A DNA stretch of 11,143 nucleotides from Pseudomonadota bacterium (GCA_023433655.1 JAEYUE010000049.1:1-11143), one strand, 5' to 3'. Numbered from the stretch's first letter, positions 1-6,960 are shown. Numbers and translations are program-made. Notes: a model not told the origin generated them from the sequence alone.

Positions 1-2512
1 AGCAGCGCTGGCCGGCGCTGCCGAAGGCCGACAGGACGACGTCGTCCAGCACCTGTTCGCGCAGGGCGGTGGTGTCGACGAACATGGCGTTGAGGCCGCC
101 GGTCTCGGCGATGAAGGGGATGATGGCCCCCTCCCGCTTCGCGATCGAGGCGTTGATGGCCCGGGCGGTGTCGGTGCCGCCGGTGAAGGCCACGCCGTCG
201 ATGCCCGGATGCGAGACCAGGGCCGCGCCCACGGTCTCGCCCCGGCCGGGGACGAGGGCCAGCAGGTCCGGCTTCAGCCCGGCCTTGTGGAACAGGCGGA
301 CGGCCTCGGCCGCGATCAGCGGGGTCTGTTCGGCCGGCTTGGCCAGCACGGCGTTGCCCGCGGCCAGCGCCGCGGCGATCTGGCCGGTGAAGATGGCCAG
401 GGGGAAGTTCCACGGGCTGATGCAGGCGAAGACGCCGCGGCCGTGCAGGACGAGGGCGTTGGTCTCGCCGACCGGGCCGGTCAGGGGTTCGGCGCCGCCG
501 AACTGCTGCTCGGCCAGCATGGCGTAGTAGCGGCAGAAGTCGGCGGCCTCGCGCACCTCGGCGACGCCGTCGTTGAGGGTCTTGCCGGCCTCGCGGGCGA
601 GCAGGGCGACGAGGCGGTCCATATCCGCCTCGAGCGCGTCGGCCATGCTGCGCAGGACCACGGCGCGGGCGGCGCCGCCGGCCTCGTCCCAGACGAAGTG
701 GGCGCGGGCGGCCAGTTCGACGGCCTGGTGGATTTCCGACTCCGTCGCCTCGGAAACGTAGCCGAGCACGTCGTCGCGGTCCGACGGGCTGGTCACCTCG
801 GTCGGGTTCTCGCCGGCGCGCAGGACGCCGCTGACGATCGGGCCGGAGTTGAGCTTCTCGCGGTCGATCAGCTCGAGGGCGGCGGCGTGGCGCTCGCGGT
901 CTTCCAGCCGGGTGTAGTCGCGGCCGAGGGAGTTCAGGCGATTTCCGTACATGTGCTGGGGGACCGGAATCTTGGGGTGGGGGCCGGGCTGGCTTTCGAG
1001 GGCGGCGACGGGATCGAAGGCGACGGTGGAGGCGGGCACCCGCTCGTCGAGCAGGGCGTGGACGAAGGAGGAGTTGGCCCCGTTCTCGAGCAGGCGGCGG
1101 ACCAGATAGGGCAGCAGCTCCTCGTGTCCGCCGACCGGAGCGTAGGCCCGGATCATCAGCTTCTCGTCCGGCCAGGCGGCCTCGGCGGCGTCGTAGAGCG
1201 GCTCGCCCATGCCGTGCAGGCGCTGGAACTCGATGGCGACTTCGGCGCGCTTGGCCATGTGGTGCACCGCCGCCAGCGAGACGGCGTTGTGGGTGGCGAA
1301 CTGGCCGTACAGGTGCGGGCTGGCGTCGATGATGGCCTGGGCGCAGACCAGATAGTTGACGTCGGTGGCGACCTTGGTGGTGAACACCGGATAGTCGGGC
1401 CGGCCCATGACCTGGGCGCGCTTGATTTCAGTGTCCCAATAGGCGCCCTTGACCAGGCGCACCATCAGGCGGCGGCCGGAGGCGCGGGCCAGGTCGGCGA
1501 CCCGGGCGATGACCTCGGGCGCGCGCTTCTGATAGGCCTGGACGGCGAGGCCGAGGCCCTTCCATTCGCCCAGATCCGGGTCGTGGGCGAGACGGTCGAG
1601 CAGCTTCAGCGACAGGACCAGGCGGTCCGCCTCTTCCGCGTCCATGCAGAAGTTGATGTCGTAGCTGGCGGCGAGGGCGGTGAGGCGTTTCACGCGCGGA
1701 TACAGCTCGTCCCAGACGCGCGCCTCCTGGACGGCCTCGTAGCGCGGCGACAGGGCCGTCAGCTTGACCGTGACGCCGTGACCGGTCTGGGGGCCGCGCA
1801 TCCCGGGGGCCTCGCGGCGCACCTTGCCCACCGCCTCGATGGCCTGGGCGTAGACCACTTCGTAGCGTTCGGCGTCGGCGATCGTGCGGGCGCCCTCGCC
1901 GAGCATGTCGAAGCTGCACAGCCAGCCCTCGCGGGCCGAGCGCTTCAGGGCGCCCTGGATGGTGCGGCCGACCACGAATTGCTCGCCCATCATGCGCACG
2001 GCGGCGGCGACGGCCTGACGGATCACCGGCTCGCCGATGCGGCCGGCGACGCGGCGCAGGAAACCGGGCAGGTCGCGCTTGGCGTCCTCGTCGACATCGA
2101 CCAGCTTGCCGGTCAGCATCAGGCCCCAGGTCGAGGCGTTGACGAACAGGCTGTCCGACTGGCCGAGGTGCTTGGCCCAGTCGGCGGATTTGATCTTCTC
2201 GGCGATCAGCTGGTCGCGGGTGTCCTCGTCGGGGATGCGCAGCAGGGCTTCGGCCATGCACATCAGGGCCAGGCCCTCGCGGGTGCCGAGGCTGAACTCC
2301 TGCAGGAAGCTCTCGACCACGCCCTGGCGCTCGTTGCTGCGGCGCGCGCGCTCGACCAGATCGATGGCGGTGTCGACGACGGCGGCGCGCTCGGCCTGAT
2401 CGAGCGGGACACGGTCCAGCAAGGACCGGACGGCCGCGGTCTCGTCGACGAATTTGTGGTTGTCGAGGGCGTCCCAGTGGCCAACGCTCGAAGGAAGGAA
2501 GGCGCTCGTCAT
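1..2512 (-). CDS. putA: Bifunctional proline dehydrogenase / L-glutamate gamma-semialdehyde dehydrogenase PutA (3' end outside window)
   Basis: PutA oxidises proline to pyrroline-5-carboxylate with FAD, then glutamate semialdehyde to glutamate with NAD+. The visible 837 codons begin with a PutA helical arm (EFSLGTREGLALMCMAEALL near residue 73). The proline dehydrogenase barrel follows, with VKLTALSPRY (Lys250, Tyr258), RLMVRLVKGAYWD, EFQRLHGMGEPLYD and YLVRRLLENGANSSF (Arg472/Arg473, substrate carboxylate). The aldehyde dehydrogenase half shows ISPWNFPLAIFTGQ, FTGGTDTA, catalytic Glu803 in ETGGLNAM, and GQRC with nucleophile Cys837. Cys837 is the last complete codon; the 34-residue Glu-Cys spacing is normal for the family. 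No ribbon-helix-helix domain precedes the arm, so this is a non-autoregulating PutA, which fits the divergent PutR-type regulator. The ATG at 2512 has AGGA upstream and no close in-frame alternative. No stop or frameshift was noticed. Identity is very secure; only the end is missing. Confidence 0.97.
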   Translation of the reverse strand, partial: MTSAFLPSSVGHWDALDNHKFVDETAAVRSLLDRVPLDQAERAAVVDTAIDLVERARRSNERQGVVESFLQEFSLGTREGLALMCMAEALLRIPDEDTRDQLIAEKIKSADWAKHLGQSDSLFVNASTWGLMLTGKLVDVDEDAKRDLPGFLRRVAGRIGEPVIRQAVAAAVRMMGEQFVVGRTIQGALKRSAREGWLCSFDMLGEGARTIADAERYEVVYAQAIEAVGKVRREAPGMRGPQTGHGVTVKLTALSPRYEAVQEARVWDELYPRVKRLTALAASYDINFCMDAEEADRLVLSLKLLDRLAHDPDLGEWKGLGLAVQAYQKRAPEVIARVADLARASGRRLMVRLVKGAYWDTEIKRAQVMGRPDYPVFTTKVATDVNYLVCAQAIIDASPHLYGQFATHNAVSLAAVHHMAKRAEVAIEFQRLHGMGEPLYDAAEAAWPDEKLMIRAYAPVGGHEELLPYLVRRLLENGANSSFVHALLDERVPASTVAFDPVAALESQPGPHPKIPVPQHMYGNRLNSLGRDYTRLEDRERHAAALELIDREKLNSGPIVSGVLRAGENPTEVTSPSDRDDVLGYVSEATESEIHQAVELAARAHFVWDEAGGAARAVVLRSMADALEADMDRLVALLAREAGKTLNDGVAEVREAADFCRYYAMLAEQQFGGAEPLTGPVGETNALVLHGRGVFACISPWNFPLAIFTGQIAAALAAGNAVLAKPAEQTPLIAAEAVRLFHKAGLKPDLLALVPGRGETVGAALVSHPGIDGVAFTGGTDTARAINASIAKREGAIIPFIAETGGLNAMFVDTTALREQVLDDVVLSAFGSAGQRC

Positions 2513-2539
2513 GGGGTGCTGCGTCCTGATTGCCGAGCG

Positions 2540-2568
2540 CATATATGGCGGACACTGCCGAATGTGTA
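2540..2568 (-). promoter_or_regulatory. Candidate putA promoter
   Basis: On the minus strand, TACACA (2568-2563) and TATATG (2545-2540) are separated by 17 bp. Each matches the sigma-70 consensus at 4 of 6 positions. Transcription would start about 20 bases before the putA ATG. It overlaps the plus-strand promoter candidate, so the two genes would compete for or share control. This is motif reading only; in Alphaproteobacteria such matches are weak evidence. Confidence 0.35.
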
Positions 2569-2577
2569 TCGTATGAT
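2549..2577 (+). promoter_or_regulatory. Candidate promoter of the Lrp-type regulator
   Basis: CGGACA at 2549-2554 (4 of 6 to TTGACA) and TATGAT at 2572-2577 (5 of 6 to TATAAT) are exactly 17 bp apart. The predicted start near 2584 lies just before the palindrome at 2589-2603 and about 40 bases before the ATG at 2623. The position fits autoregulation by the gene product, but this is inferred from motifs alone. Confidence 0.4.
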
Positions 2578-2603
2578 TGGCAGCTAAGCCGATGATCATT
2601 CGG
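2556..2603. promoter_or_regulatory. Candidate PutR operator palindromes between putA and putR
   Basis: Two imperfect inverted repeats lie between the divergent genes. At 2556-2582, arms TGCCGAAT and ATTGGCA match if one extra base is allowed in the left arm. At 2589-2603, CCGATGATCATTCGG has a perfect ATGATCAT core (2592-2599) and CCG/CGG flanks offset by one base. A similar offset palindrome, CGCATATATGGCG, lies at 2538-2550 beside the putA -10 candidate. Lrp/AsnC proteins typically bind degenerate palindromes of about this size, often several on one DNA face. Which of these is used cannot be decided from the sequence. Confidence 0.4.
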
Positions 2604-2622
2604 TTGTCAGGGCATTTGACCG

Positions 2623-3084
2623 ATGAATGAGCTGGACGCTGTCGACCGTCGCCTGCTGCGGGCCCTGCAGGCCGACGGGCGGCTGTCGAACGCCGAGCTG
2701 GCGCGGCGCTGCAACCTGTCGGCCGCGGCCTGTTTCGAGCGGGTGCGGCGGCTGCGCGAACGCAAGGTGATCACCGGCTACGCCGCCCTGATCGATCCGG
2801 CCAAGGTCGGGCGCGGCCTGCTGATCTTCGTCGAGGTGCATCTGGACCGCACGACCGGGGACGTGTTCGACGCCTTCGCCGACGCCGTGCGACGCCAGCC
2901 CGAGGTGCTGGAGTGCCACATGGTGGCCGGCGGCTTCGACTATCTGATCAAGGCGCGGGTCGGCGACATGGACGCCTACCGCGCCTTCCTCGGCGATGTG
3001 CTGGTGAAGATGCCGGGCGTGCGCGAGACGCGAACCTATGCCGTTCTCGAAGAGGTGAAGGCGACCACGGCCCTGCCGCTGTGA
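2623..3084 (+). CDS. putR: Lrp/AsnC family regulator, PutR type
   Basis: A 153-residue protein of normal Lrp/AsnC length. The N-terminus carries the winged helix-turn-helix (LDAVDRRLLRALQADGRLSN, then LARRCNLSAAACFERVRRL, residues about 5-47). The C-terminal RAM ligand-binding domain contains GGFDYLIKARVGDMDAYRAF and GVRETRTYAVLEEVKATTAL. The FDYL(I/L)K...DMxxYRxFL and TRTY...EEVK pattern is what I associate with PutR, the proline-responsive activator of putA in Alphaproteobacteria. Its place back-to-back with a putA lacking its own DNA-binding domain strongly supports that role. AGGG at 2609-2612 lies 10 nt before the ATG. It probably binds the shared 110-bp region, activates putA with proline and represses itself. 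Other Lrp-family roles such as BkdR are possible but fit the location less well. Confidence 0.9.
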   Translation: MNELDAVDRRLLRALQADGRLSNAELARRCNLSAAACFERVRRLRERKVITGYAALIDPAKVGRGLLIFVEVHLDRTTGDVFDAFADAVRRQPEVLECHMVAGGFDYLIKARVGDMDAYRAFLGDVLVKMPGVRETRTYAVLEEVKATTALPL

Positions 3085-3116
3085 CGCCGTCTCGCCAAGG
3101 CGGCTTCAAGGCGCTA

Positions 3117-3132
3117 GATCGGTTCCCCGATC
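3117..3132 (+). other. Small hairpin between putR and the glycosyltransferase
   Basis: GATCGG and CCGATC form a perfect 6-bp stem around a TTCC loop, in the 71-bp gap between two codirectional genes. There is no T-run after it, so it is a poor intrinsic terminator. It may be chance or part of a control site for the downstream gene. I saw no convincing promoter in this gap. Confidence 0.25.
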
Positions 3133-3155
3133 AACGGCGGAGCCTTTCGGCCCAC

Positions 3156-4241
3156 ATGCGCATCGTTCTGGCCACCGACGCCTGGGAGCCCCAGGTCAAC
3201 GGCGTCGTCCGCACCCTGACCCGGACGATCGCGGAATGCCGCGCCATGGGCCATGAGGTCGAGGTCATCGAGCCGAGCCAGTTCAAGACCATCCCCTGCC
3301 CGACGTATCCGGAGATCCGGCTGGCCCTGGGGGCCGAGGAGGAGATCCGCGAGCGGCTGCGCGCCTTCGAGCCGGAGGCGGTGCACATCGCCACCGAGGG
3401 GCCGATCGGCATCGCCACGCGGCGCATCTGCGTGGAGTGGAAGCTGCCCTTCACGACCAGCTACCACACCAAATTCCCGGAGTATGTCTCGGCCCGGTTC
3501 CCGATCCCGGTGCAGGTCGGCTACGCCTACATGAAGTGGTTCCACAAGCCGTCGGGCCGGCTGATGGTGGCCACGCCGACGCTGCGCGACGAGCTGGTGG
3601 CGCACGGCTTCCGCAACGTCTCGCCGTGGTCGCGGGGCGTGGACACCGAGCAGTTCAACCCCGACCTGCCGCGCATCTATGACGAGCTGGGCGGCAAGGA
3701 CTGGCCGCGCCCGTTCTGGCTCAACGTCGGCCGGGTGGCGGTCGAAAAGAACATCGAGGCCTTCCTGTCCACCGACCTGCCGGGGACCAAGATCATCGTC
3801 GGCGACGGCCCGGCGCGGGCCGAACTGGAGGCCAAGTATCCAGAGGCGAAATTCCTCGGGGCGAAATTCGGAGAGGAGCTGGCGCGCTGCTTTCGCGACG
3901 CCGACGTCTTCGTCTTCCCGAGCTGGACCGACACCTTCGGCCTGGTGATCCTCGAGGCCATGGCCACGGGCACGCCGGTGGCGGCCTATCCGGCGCACGG
4001 CCCGATCGACATCATCCCCGGCTCGAACGCCGGGGCCATCGACAAGGATCTGCGCGTCGCCTGCCTCGAAGCGCTGAAATGCGACCGCGCGGCGGTGCGA
4101 GCCTACGCCGAGAAGTTCAGCTGGCGCGCCTCGGCGGAGCAGTTCGTCGAGAACCTGCAGCCCTATCCGGAGCCGGAGCGTGGACGGTTCTGGCGGCGGT
4201 TGCGGCGGATCGCGCGGCTGAGGAAGAAGGCGGCGGCGTAG
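3156..4241 (+). CDS. GT4-family glycosyltransferase (MgtA/PimB-like alpha-glycosyltransferase)
   Basis: A 361-residue GT-B fold enzyme. The N-terminal domain opens with MRIVLATDAWEPQVNGVVRT, the usual start of the GT4 subgroup that transfers mannose or glucose to lipids, and continues with HIATEGPIG and TTSYHTKFPEY. The C-terminal nucleotide-sugar domain has NVGRVAVEKNIEAFL, IIVGDGPARAEL and TDTFGLVILEAMATGTPV (residues 258 on). The family EX7E motif here reads Asp259-X7-Glu267, a variant I associate with this subgroup. Residues 343-361 are a basic tail rich in Arg and Lys, consistent with contact to the inner membrane. ATG 3156 is chosen because homology begins there; GGCGGAG lies at 3136-3142, 13 nt upstream. 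Upstream codons open in the same frame belong to putR in another frame. Donor and acceptor cannot be read from the sequence; a glycolipid product is an inference. Confidence 0.88.
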   Translation: MRIVLATDAWEPQVNGVVRTLTRTIAECRAMGHEVEVIEPSQFKTIPCPTYPEIRLALGAEEEIRERLRAFEPEAVHIATEGPIGIATRRICVEWKLPFTTSYHTKFPEYVSARFPIPVQVGYAYMKWFHKPSGRLMVATPTLRDELVAHGFRNVSPWSRGVDTEQFNPDLPRIYDELGGKDWPRPFWLNVGRVAVEKNIEAFLSTDLPGTKIIVGDGPARAELEAKYPEAKFLGAKFGEELARCFRDADVFVFPSWTDTFGLVILEAMATGTPVAAYPAHGPIDIIPGSNAGAIDKDLRVACLEALKCDRAAVRAYAEKFSWRASAEQFVENLQPYPEPERGRFWRRLRRIARLRKKAAA

Positions 4242-4338
4242 GGTAGGGGCCAGGGGCCAGGAAGAGCGCCGACGCCGCCCGGCTGACGCGCCGCAGCCCT
4301 AGTCCCTAGCCCCTGGCCCCCCAGCCCCTATTCCCTAG
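4239..4338. repeat. Converging heptad tandem repeats forming an inverted repeat (possible bidirectional terminator)
   Basis: Both ends of this convergent intergenic region consist of degenerate 7-bp units. The left part (4239-4264) has a TAGGG start followed by TAGGGGC, CAGGGGC and CAGGAAG. The right part (4296-4338) has six units close to (G/T/C)CCCTAG, one of them 8 bp long. The two sides are inverted: GGGGCCAGGGGC at 4246-4257 is perfectly complementary to GCCCCTGGCCCC at 4309-4320. The TAG stop of the glycosyltransferase (4239-4241) and the TAG stop of the porin (4335-4337, minus) both lie inside units. A hairpin serving both convergent transcripts is likely, but there is no T-tract. Confidence 0.7.
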
Positions 4339-5549
4339 AAGTCGAACTGCGCCCGGAACTGGAGCGTCTGGACGTCGACGTCGGCCGCCGCGACCTGACC
4401 TTCGTTCTTCGAGTCCGTGTAGTTGGCCATGAAGCGGACGTGCGACCACGGGTACCAGGTGGCCCCGAGGGTGACCGCCGAGTATTCGCCCGCCGTGGCC
4501 ACGCCTGCGAACTCCGTCAGGTCGGCCGCGTCGTAGCGGACCGCCATTTCGAGCGCGCCCAGGCCGCCCTTCGTCACCGGATTGCGGATGCTCACCCGGT
4601 CGAACTTGCCGTCGGCGGGCTTGTACCTGCGCTGTTCGCCGGTCGGGAAGAAGGAGGCGAAGACGTAGTATGCGTCCGCCCGGGCCGAGCCGCCGCCGGT
4701 GAGGTCGGCGTCGATGGTCGCCCATTCGCCCTGCATCGAAAGGCTGCGCCAGACGCCCGCGGCCTCAAGCCCGATGGCCGTGTCGCCGTCGCCCGCGCCG
4801 AGGGGCGAGGATCCGGCGTCGGTGTAACGGGCGCCGAAGTTGGTGTTGTTGCGGACGCGATAGCGGAAGGCCGTGTCATCGCGCCGGTCGCGGTCGCGGG
4901 CCCAGACGCCGAGGTGGATCTTGGTGTCGTCGGTGACGATCGGGGCGTAGTGGGCGCGGACGAAGACGCCGCGCTGCTCGTCGCCATCGCCCGGAGCGCC
5001 GTCGTTGACCGAGTCGCCATGGACCCCGCCCGCGACCGACCAGTTGTCGCCCCCGGTGCGCGCCGCCAGGGTCATCACCCGGCCGGCGTCGATCAGGTCG
5101 GCGAAGGCGCCGCGTTCCATGAAGGTTGTGAACCGGGACGATGTCAGGTTCTCAAGCGAAAGGCTCTTGAAGTTGCCCAGCGTGACGGCCGTGTGATCGT
5201 TCGGCGCATATTCGATCAGCAGGTCTTCCCAGTTCGATTCGCCGTTGGTGAAATTGCCCTCGGCGACGAACGACCAGTGCTCGCCCCAGGACCCCTGCAG
5301 GCCGATCCGGGCGGTGCGGAAACGATCCTCCGATGCGCTGAAGTCGGGGCCGACCGCCGGGTCGACGTCCTGGTCGACATAGTCGGCGAACACACGGCCG
5401 CGGGGTTTGATGGTGAAGTCGCCCCAGTTGTATTCGGGCGCGCCCTTCCATGCGCTGCTGGTCGGCGCGGTCTGGGCCAGCGCCGGGCCGGCCATGACGG
5501 GAAGAACGACGGCGAGCGCGGCGCCCGCCAGCAGGAAGTTGTGTCGCAC
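4335..5549 (-). CDS. Outer-membrane porin, OprO/OprP (phosphate-selective) family
   Basis: A 404-residue outer-membrane beta-barrel. The N-terminus is a Sec signal peptide (hydrophobic LLAGAALAVVLPVMAG) with likely cleavage after ALA25. The mature part starts with WGDFTIKPRGRVFADYVDQD and contains RTARIGLQGSWGEHWSFVAEGNF and a GxLEMAVRYDAADL-like segment, typical of the Porin_O_P family. It ends FRAQFDF, whose terminal Phe is the usual BAM recognition signal. The GTG at 5549 was chosen over an ATG 138 nt further upstream because GAGGGA (5562-5557) sits 7 nt before it and the signal peptide starts there. The gene follows pstS in the same direction with 248 bp between them, and has a candidate PhoB array upstream, which favours phosphate or polyphosphate uptake. 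Selectivity itself cannot be read: the lysine ladder of OprP was not verified. Family call is secure, substrate is inferred. Confidence 0.9.
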   Translation of the reverse strand: MRHNFLLAGAALAVVLPVMAGPALAQTAPTSSAWKGAPEYNWGDFTIKPRGRVFADYVDQDVDPAVGPDFSASEDRFRTARIGLQGSWGEHWSFVAEGNFTNGESNWEDLLIEYAPNDHTAVTLGNFKSLSLENLTSSRFTTFMERGAFADLIDAGRVMTLAARTGGDNWSVAGGVHGDSVNDGAPGDGDEQRGVFVRAHYAPIVTDDTKIHLGVWARDRDRRDDTAFRYRVRNNTNFGARYTDAGSSPLGAGDGDTAIGLEAAGVWRSLSMQGEWATIDADLTGGGSARADAYYVFASFFPTGEQRRYKPADGKFDRVSIRNPVTKGGLGALEMAVRYDAADLTEFAGVATAGEYSAVTLGATWYPWSHVRFMANYTDSKNEGQVAAADVDVQTLQFRAQFDF

Positions 5550-5667
5550 GGAAGCGTCCCTCGATTGCCGCGGACCCCGCAGGTCCGTCCGACCCCGGAG
5601 TATCTCCGGTCGGCGACGGTTTCGCTTAGGTCCGGCGACGGATCGGTGAGATTGCGGTGAAGCTGGC

Positions 5668-5722
5668 GAGACGCTTCCGGCGCACAATCGTGACGCTTCC
5701 CCCGAAGAATTGTGACGCTCGT
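5668..5722 (-). promoter_or_regulatory. Triple 22-bp-spaced direct repeat, candidate PhoB-binding array for the porin
   Basis: On the plus strand GAGACGCTTCC (5668-5678), GTGACGCTTCC (5690-5700) and GTGACGCTCGT (5712-5722) recur at exactly 22-bp steps; the latter two are each preceded by AAT(C/T). Read in the porin's direction the half-site is GCGTCAC, 5 of 7 to the CTGTCAT half-site of the Pho box. PhoB subunits bind in 11-bp steps, so 22 bp is two subunits on the same helix face. The intervening 11-mers match poorly. The array lies 119-173 bp before the GTG start, leaving room for a core promoter that I could not identify convincingly. Confidence 0.55.
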
Positions 5723-5741
5723 CCCGGGCGGTCGGAACGCA

Positions 5742-5771
5742 GACGCCGCGGACCTTGCGGCCCGCGGCGTC
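5742..5771 (-). terminator. GC-rich hairpin downstream of pstS
   Basis: GACGCCGCGG (5742-5751) and CCGCGGCGTC (5762-5771) form a perfect 10-bp stem with a 10-nt loop, starting 26 nt after the pstS stop codon. No T-run follows on the minus strand, so it is either a terminator without a tract, common in GC-rich genomes, or an RNA-stabilising stem. It separates pstS from the porin control region. Confidence 0.5.
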
Positions 5772-5797
5772 GCGGCGGTGTGAGCGGGAAGAGCCGC

Positions 5798-6856
5798 CTA
5801 TTGCGGGCGGGTCATCGCCGTCATGTTGGTGGCGATGGCGCGCTGGGCGGCCAGCTCGTCGGCGGGCAGCGGCACGAGGCCGCGGTCCTGCAAATAGCCG
5901 CCGCGTCCCGCCGAGGCGTCGGACATGAACTCCAGCACGAACTCCTTCAGGCCCGGCGTGACGCCGACGTGCTGCTTCTTGACGTAGATGAACAGGCTGC
6001 GGGCCAGCGGATAGGAGCCGTCGCCGATGCTGGCCGCCGAGGGGGCGACGCCGTCGATGGTCAGCGGCTTCACCGTGTCCATGTTCTGCTCGAGGAAGGA
6101 GAAGCCGAACACTCCCAGCGAGCCCGGGGTGCGGGTCAGGGTCTGGACGATGGCGTTGTCGTTCTCGCCCGAGTCGATCCAGGCGTTGTCCTCACGCAGG
6201 GTGTGGGCGAGCGTCTCGAACCGGTCCTTGTCGGCGTCCTTGACCGCCTTGAGCGCGGGGTTCTGTTCGGCGCCGGGAGCCATGCCCATCTCGAGGAAGG
6301 CGTCGCGGGTGCCCGAGGTCGGCGGCGGGCCGTAGACCTGGATGCGCTGGGCCGGGAGACCCGGGTTGACCTGGTTCCACGCCGTGGCCGGGTTGGCGAC
6401 GAAGGCGCCGCCCGAGCCGGGGACCTCCTTGGCCAGGCCGAGGTAGAGATCCTGCAGGCGCAGGTTCATGTCCTGGCCGTTGCGGGCGGTGGCGACCACG
6501 ATGCCGTCATAGCCGATCTTGATCTCGACGATGTCGGTGACGCCGTTCTTGACGCACAGGTCGAACTCGGAGGCCTTCATCGGCCGCGAGGCGTTGGCGA
6601 TGTCGGGCGTGCCGCCGCCGACGCCTTCGCAGAATTTCTGGATGCCGCCGCCGGTGCCGAGGGACTCGACCCGCGGAGCCGAGCCGCCCGAGGTGCGCGA
6701 GAAATTCTCGGCCACGCGGCTGGCGAACGGGAAGACCGTCGAGGAGCCGACGGCGAGGATGCCGGACGCGGTGGCGGGGCCGCCGGCGTTGTCGCCGCAG
6801 GCGCCGAGGGCGACGAGGGCGGCCGTCGAGACGGCGGCGAGGAGAGAGCGGTGCAT
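5798..6856 (-). CDS. pstS: Phosphate ABC transporter substrate-binding lipoprotein, PstS/SphX type
   Basis: PstS binds phosphate in the periplasm and passes it to the PstCAB permease, which is not in this window. The 352-residue protein starts with a lipoprotein signal peptide (MHRSLLAAVSTAALVALGAC; lipobox LGAC, lipidated Cys20). Phosphate-contact loops are recognisable: VGSSTVFPF (36-44), GTGGGIQKF (67-75), IANASRPMK (86-94) and TSGTRD (180-185). Cys76 and Cys101 are placed as in SphX-type PstS proteins and may form a disulfide. The ATG at 6856 was chosen over an in-frame ATG at 7018 because the lipobox peptide begins there and GGAG (6869-6866) lies 9 nt upstream; the longer version would put an unrelated 54 residues first. 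The gene sits between the bkd operon and an OprO/P-type porin, all on the minus strand, with its own candidate Pho box. Family assignment is very secure. Confidence 0.95.
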   Translation of the reverse strand: MHRSLLAAVSTAALVALGACGDNAGGPATASGILAVGSSTVFPFASRVAENFSRTSGGSAPRVESLGTGGGIQKFCEGVGGGTPDIANASRPMKASEFDLCVKNGVTDIVEIKIGYDGIVVATARNGQDMNLRLQDLYLGLAKEVPGSGGAFVANPATAWNQVNPGLPAQRIQVYGPPPTSGTRDAFLEMGMAPGAEQNPALKAVKDADKDRFETLAHTLREDNAWIDSGENDNAIVQTLTRTPGSLGVFGFSFLEQNMDTVKPLTIDGVAPSAASIGDGSYPLARSLFIYVKKQHVGVTPGLKEFVLEFMSDASAGRGGYLQDRGLVPLPADELAAQRAIATNMTAMTRPQ

Positions 6857-6909
6857 GGGGGATGGCTCCGACGACGGATTGAAGTCGAGGCCGCTTTGAC
6901 CACAGGTTT

Positions 6910-6939
6910 GTGACGGGAGAGCCGACAGGACGGTGACGG
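6910..6939 (-). promoter_or_regulatory. Candidate Pho box upstream of pstS
   Basis: Read towards pstS, CCGTCAC, a 4-nt spacer CGTC, and CTGTCGG (6939-6922) fit the Pho box layout CTGTCAT-N4-CTGTCAT with 5 of 7 matches in each half. A further CCGTCAC half-site follows at 6916-6910 after a 5-nt gap. The proximal edge is 53 bp before the ATG. TTCAAT (6883-6878) is a possible -10 (4 of 6). Control of pstS by PhoB is well established in many bacteria; that this site does it is inferred. Confidence 0.55.
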
Positions 6940-6960
6940 TTCGGCGACTGTAGAGGGAGA

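Noticed and set aside
209..2587. Long open plus-strand frame of 792 codons opposite putA
   Set aside because: The translation is Gly/Ala/Val/Asp/Gln-rich low-complexity text without domains, while the minus strand encodes an intact PutA. Long antisense frames are normal in GC-rich codon-biased genes.
2540..2603. Small RNA or riboswitch between putA and putR
   Set aside because: The 110-bp gap is filled by promoter-like and operator-like motifs, and no known riboswitch core was recognised.
5550..5687. ATG start for the porin at 5687
   Set aside because: It lies inside the candidate PhoB array and puts a charged segment before the signal peptide; the GTG at 5549 has a good ribosome-binding site.
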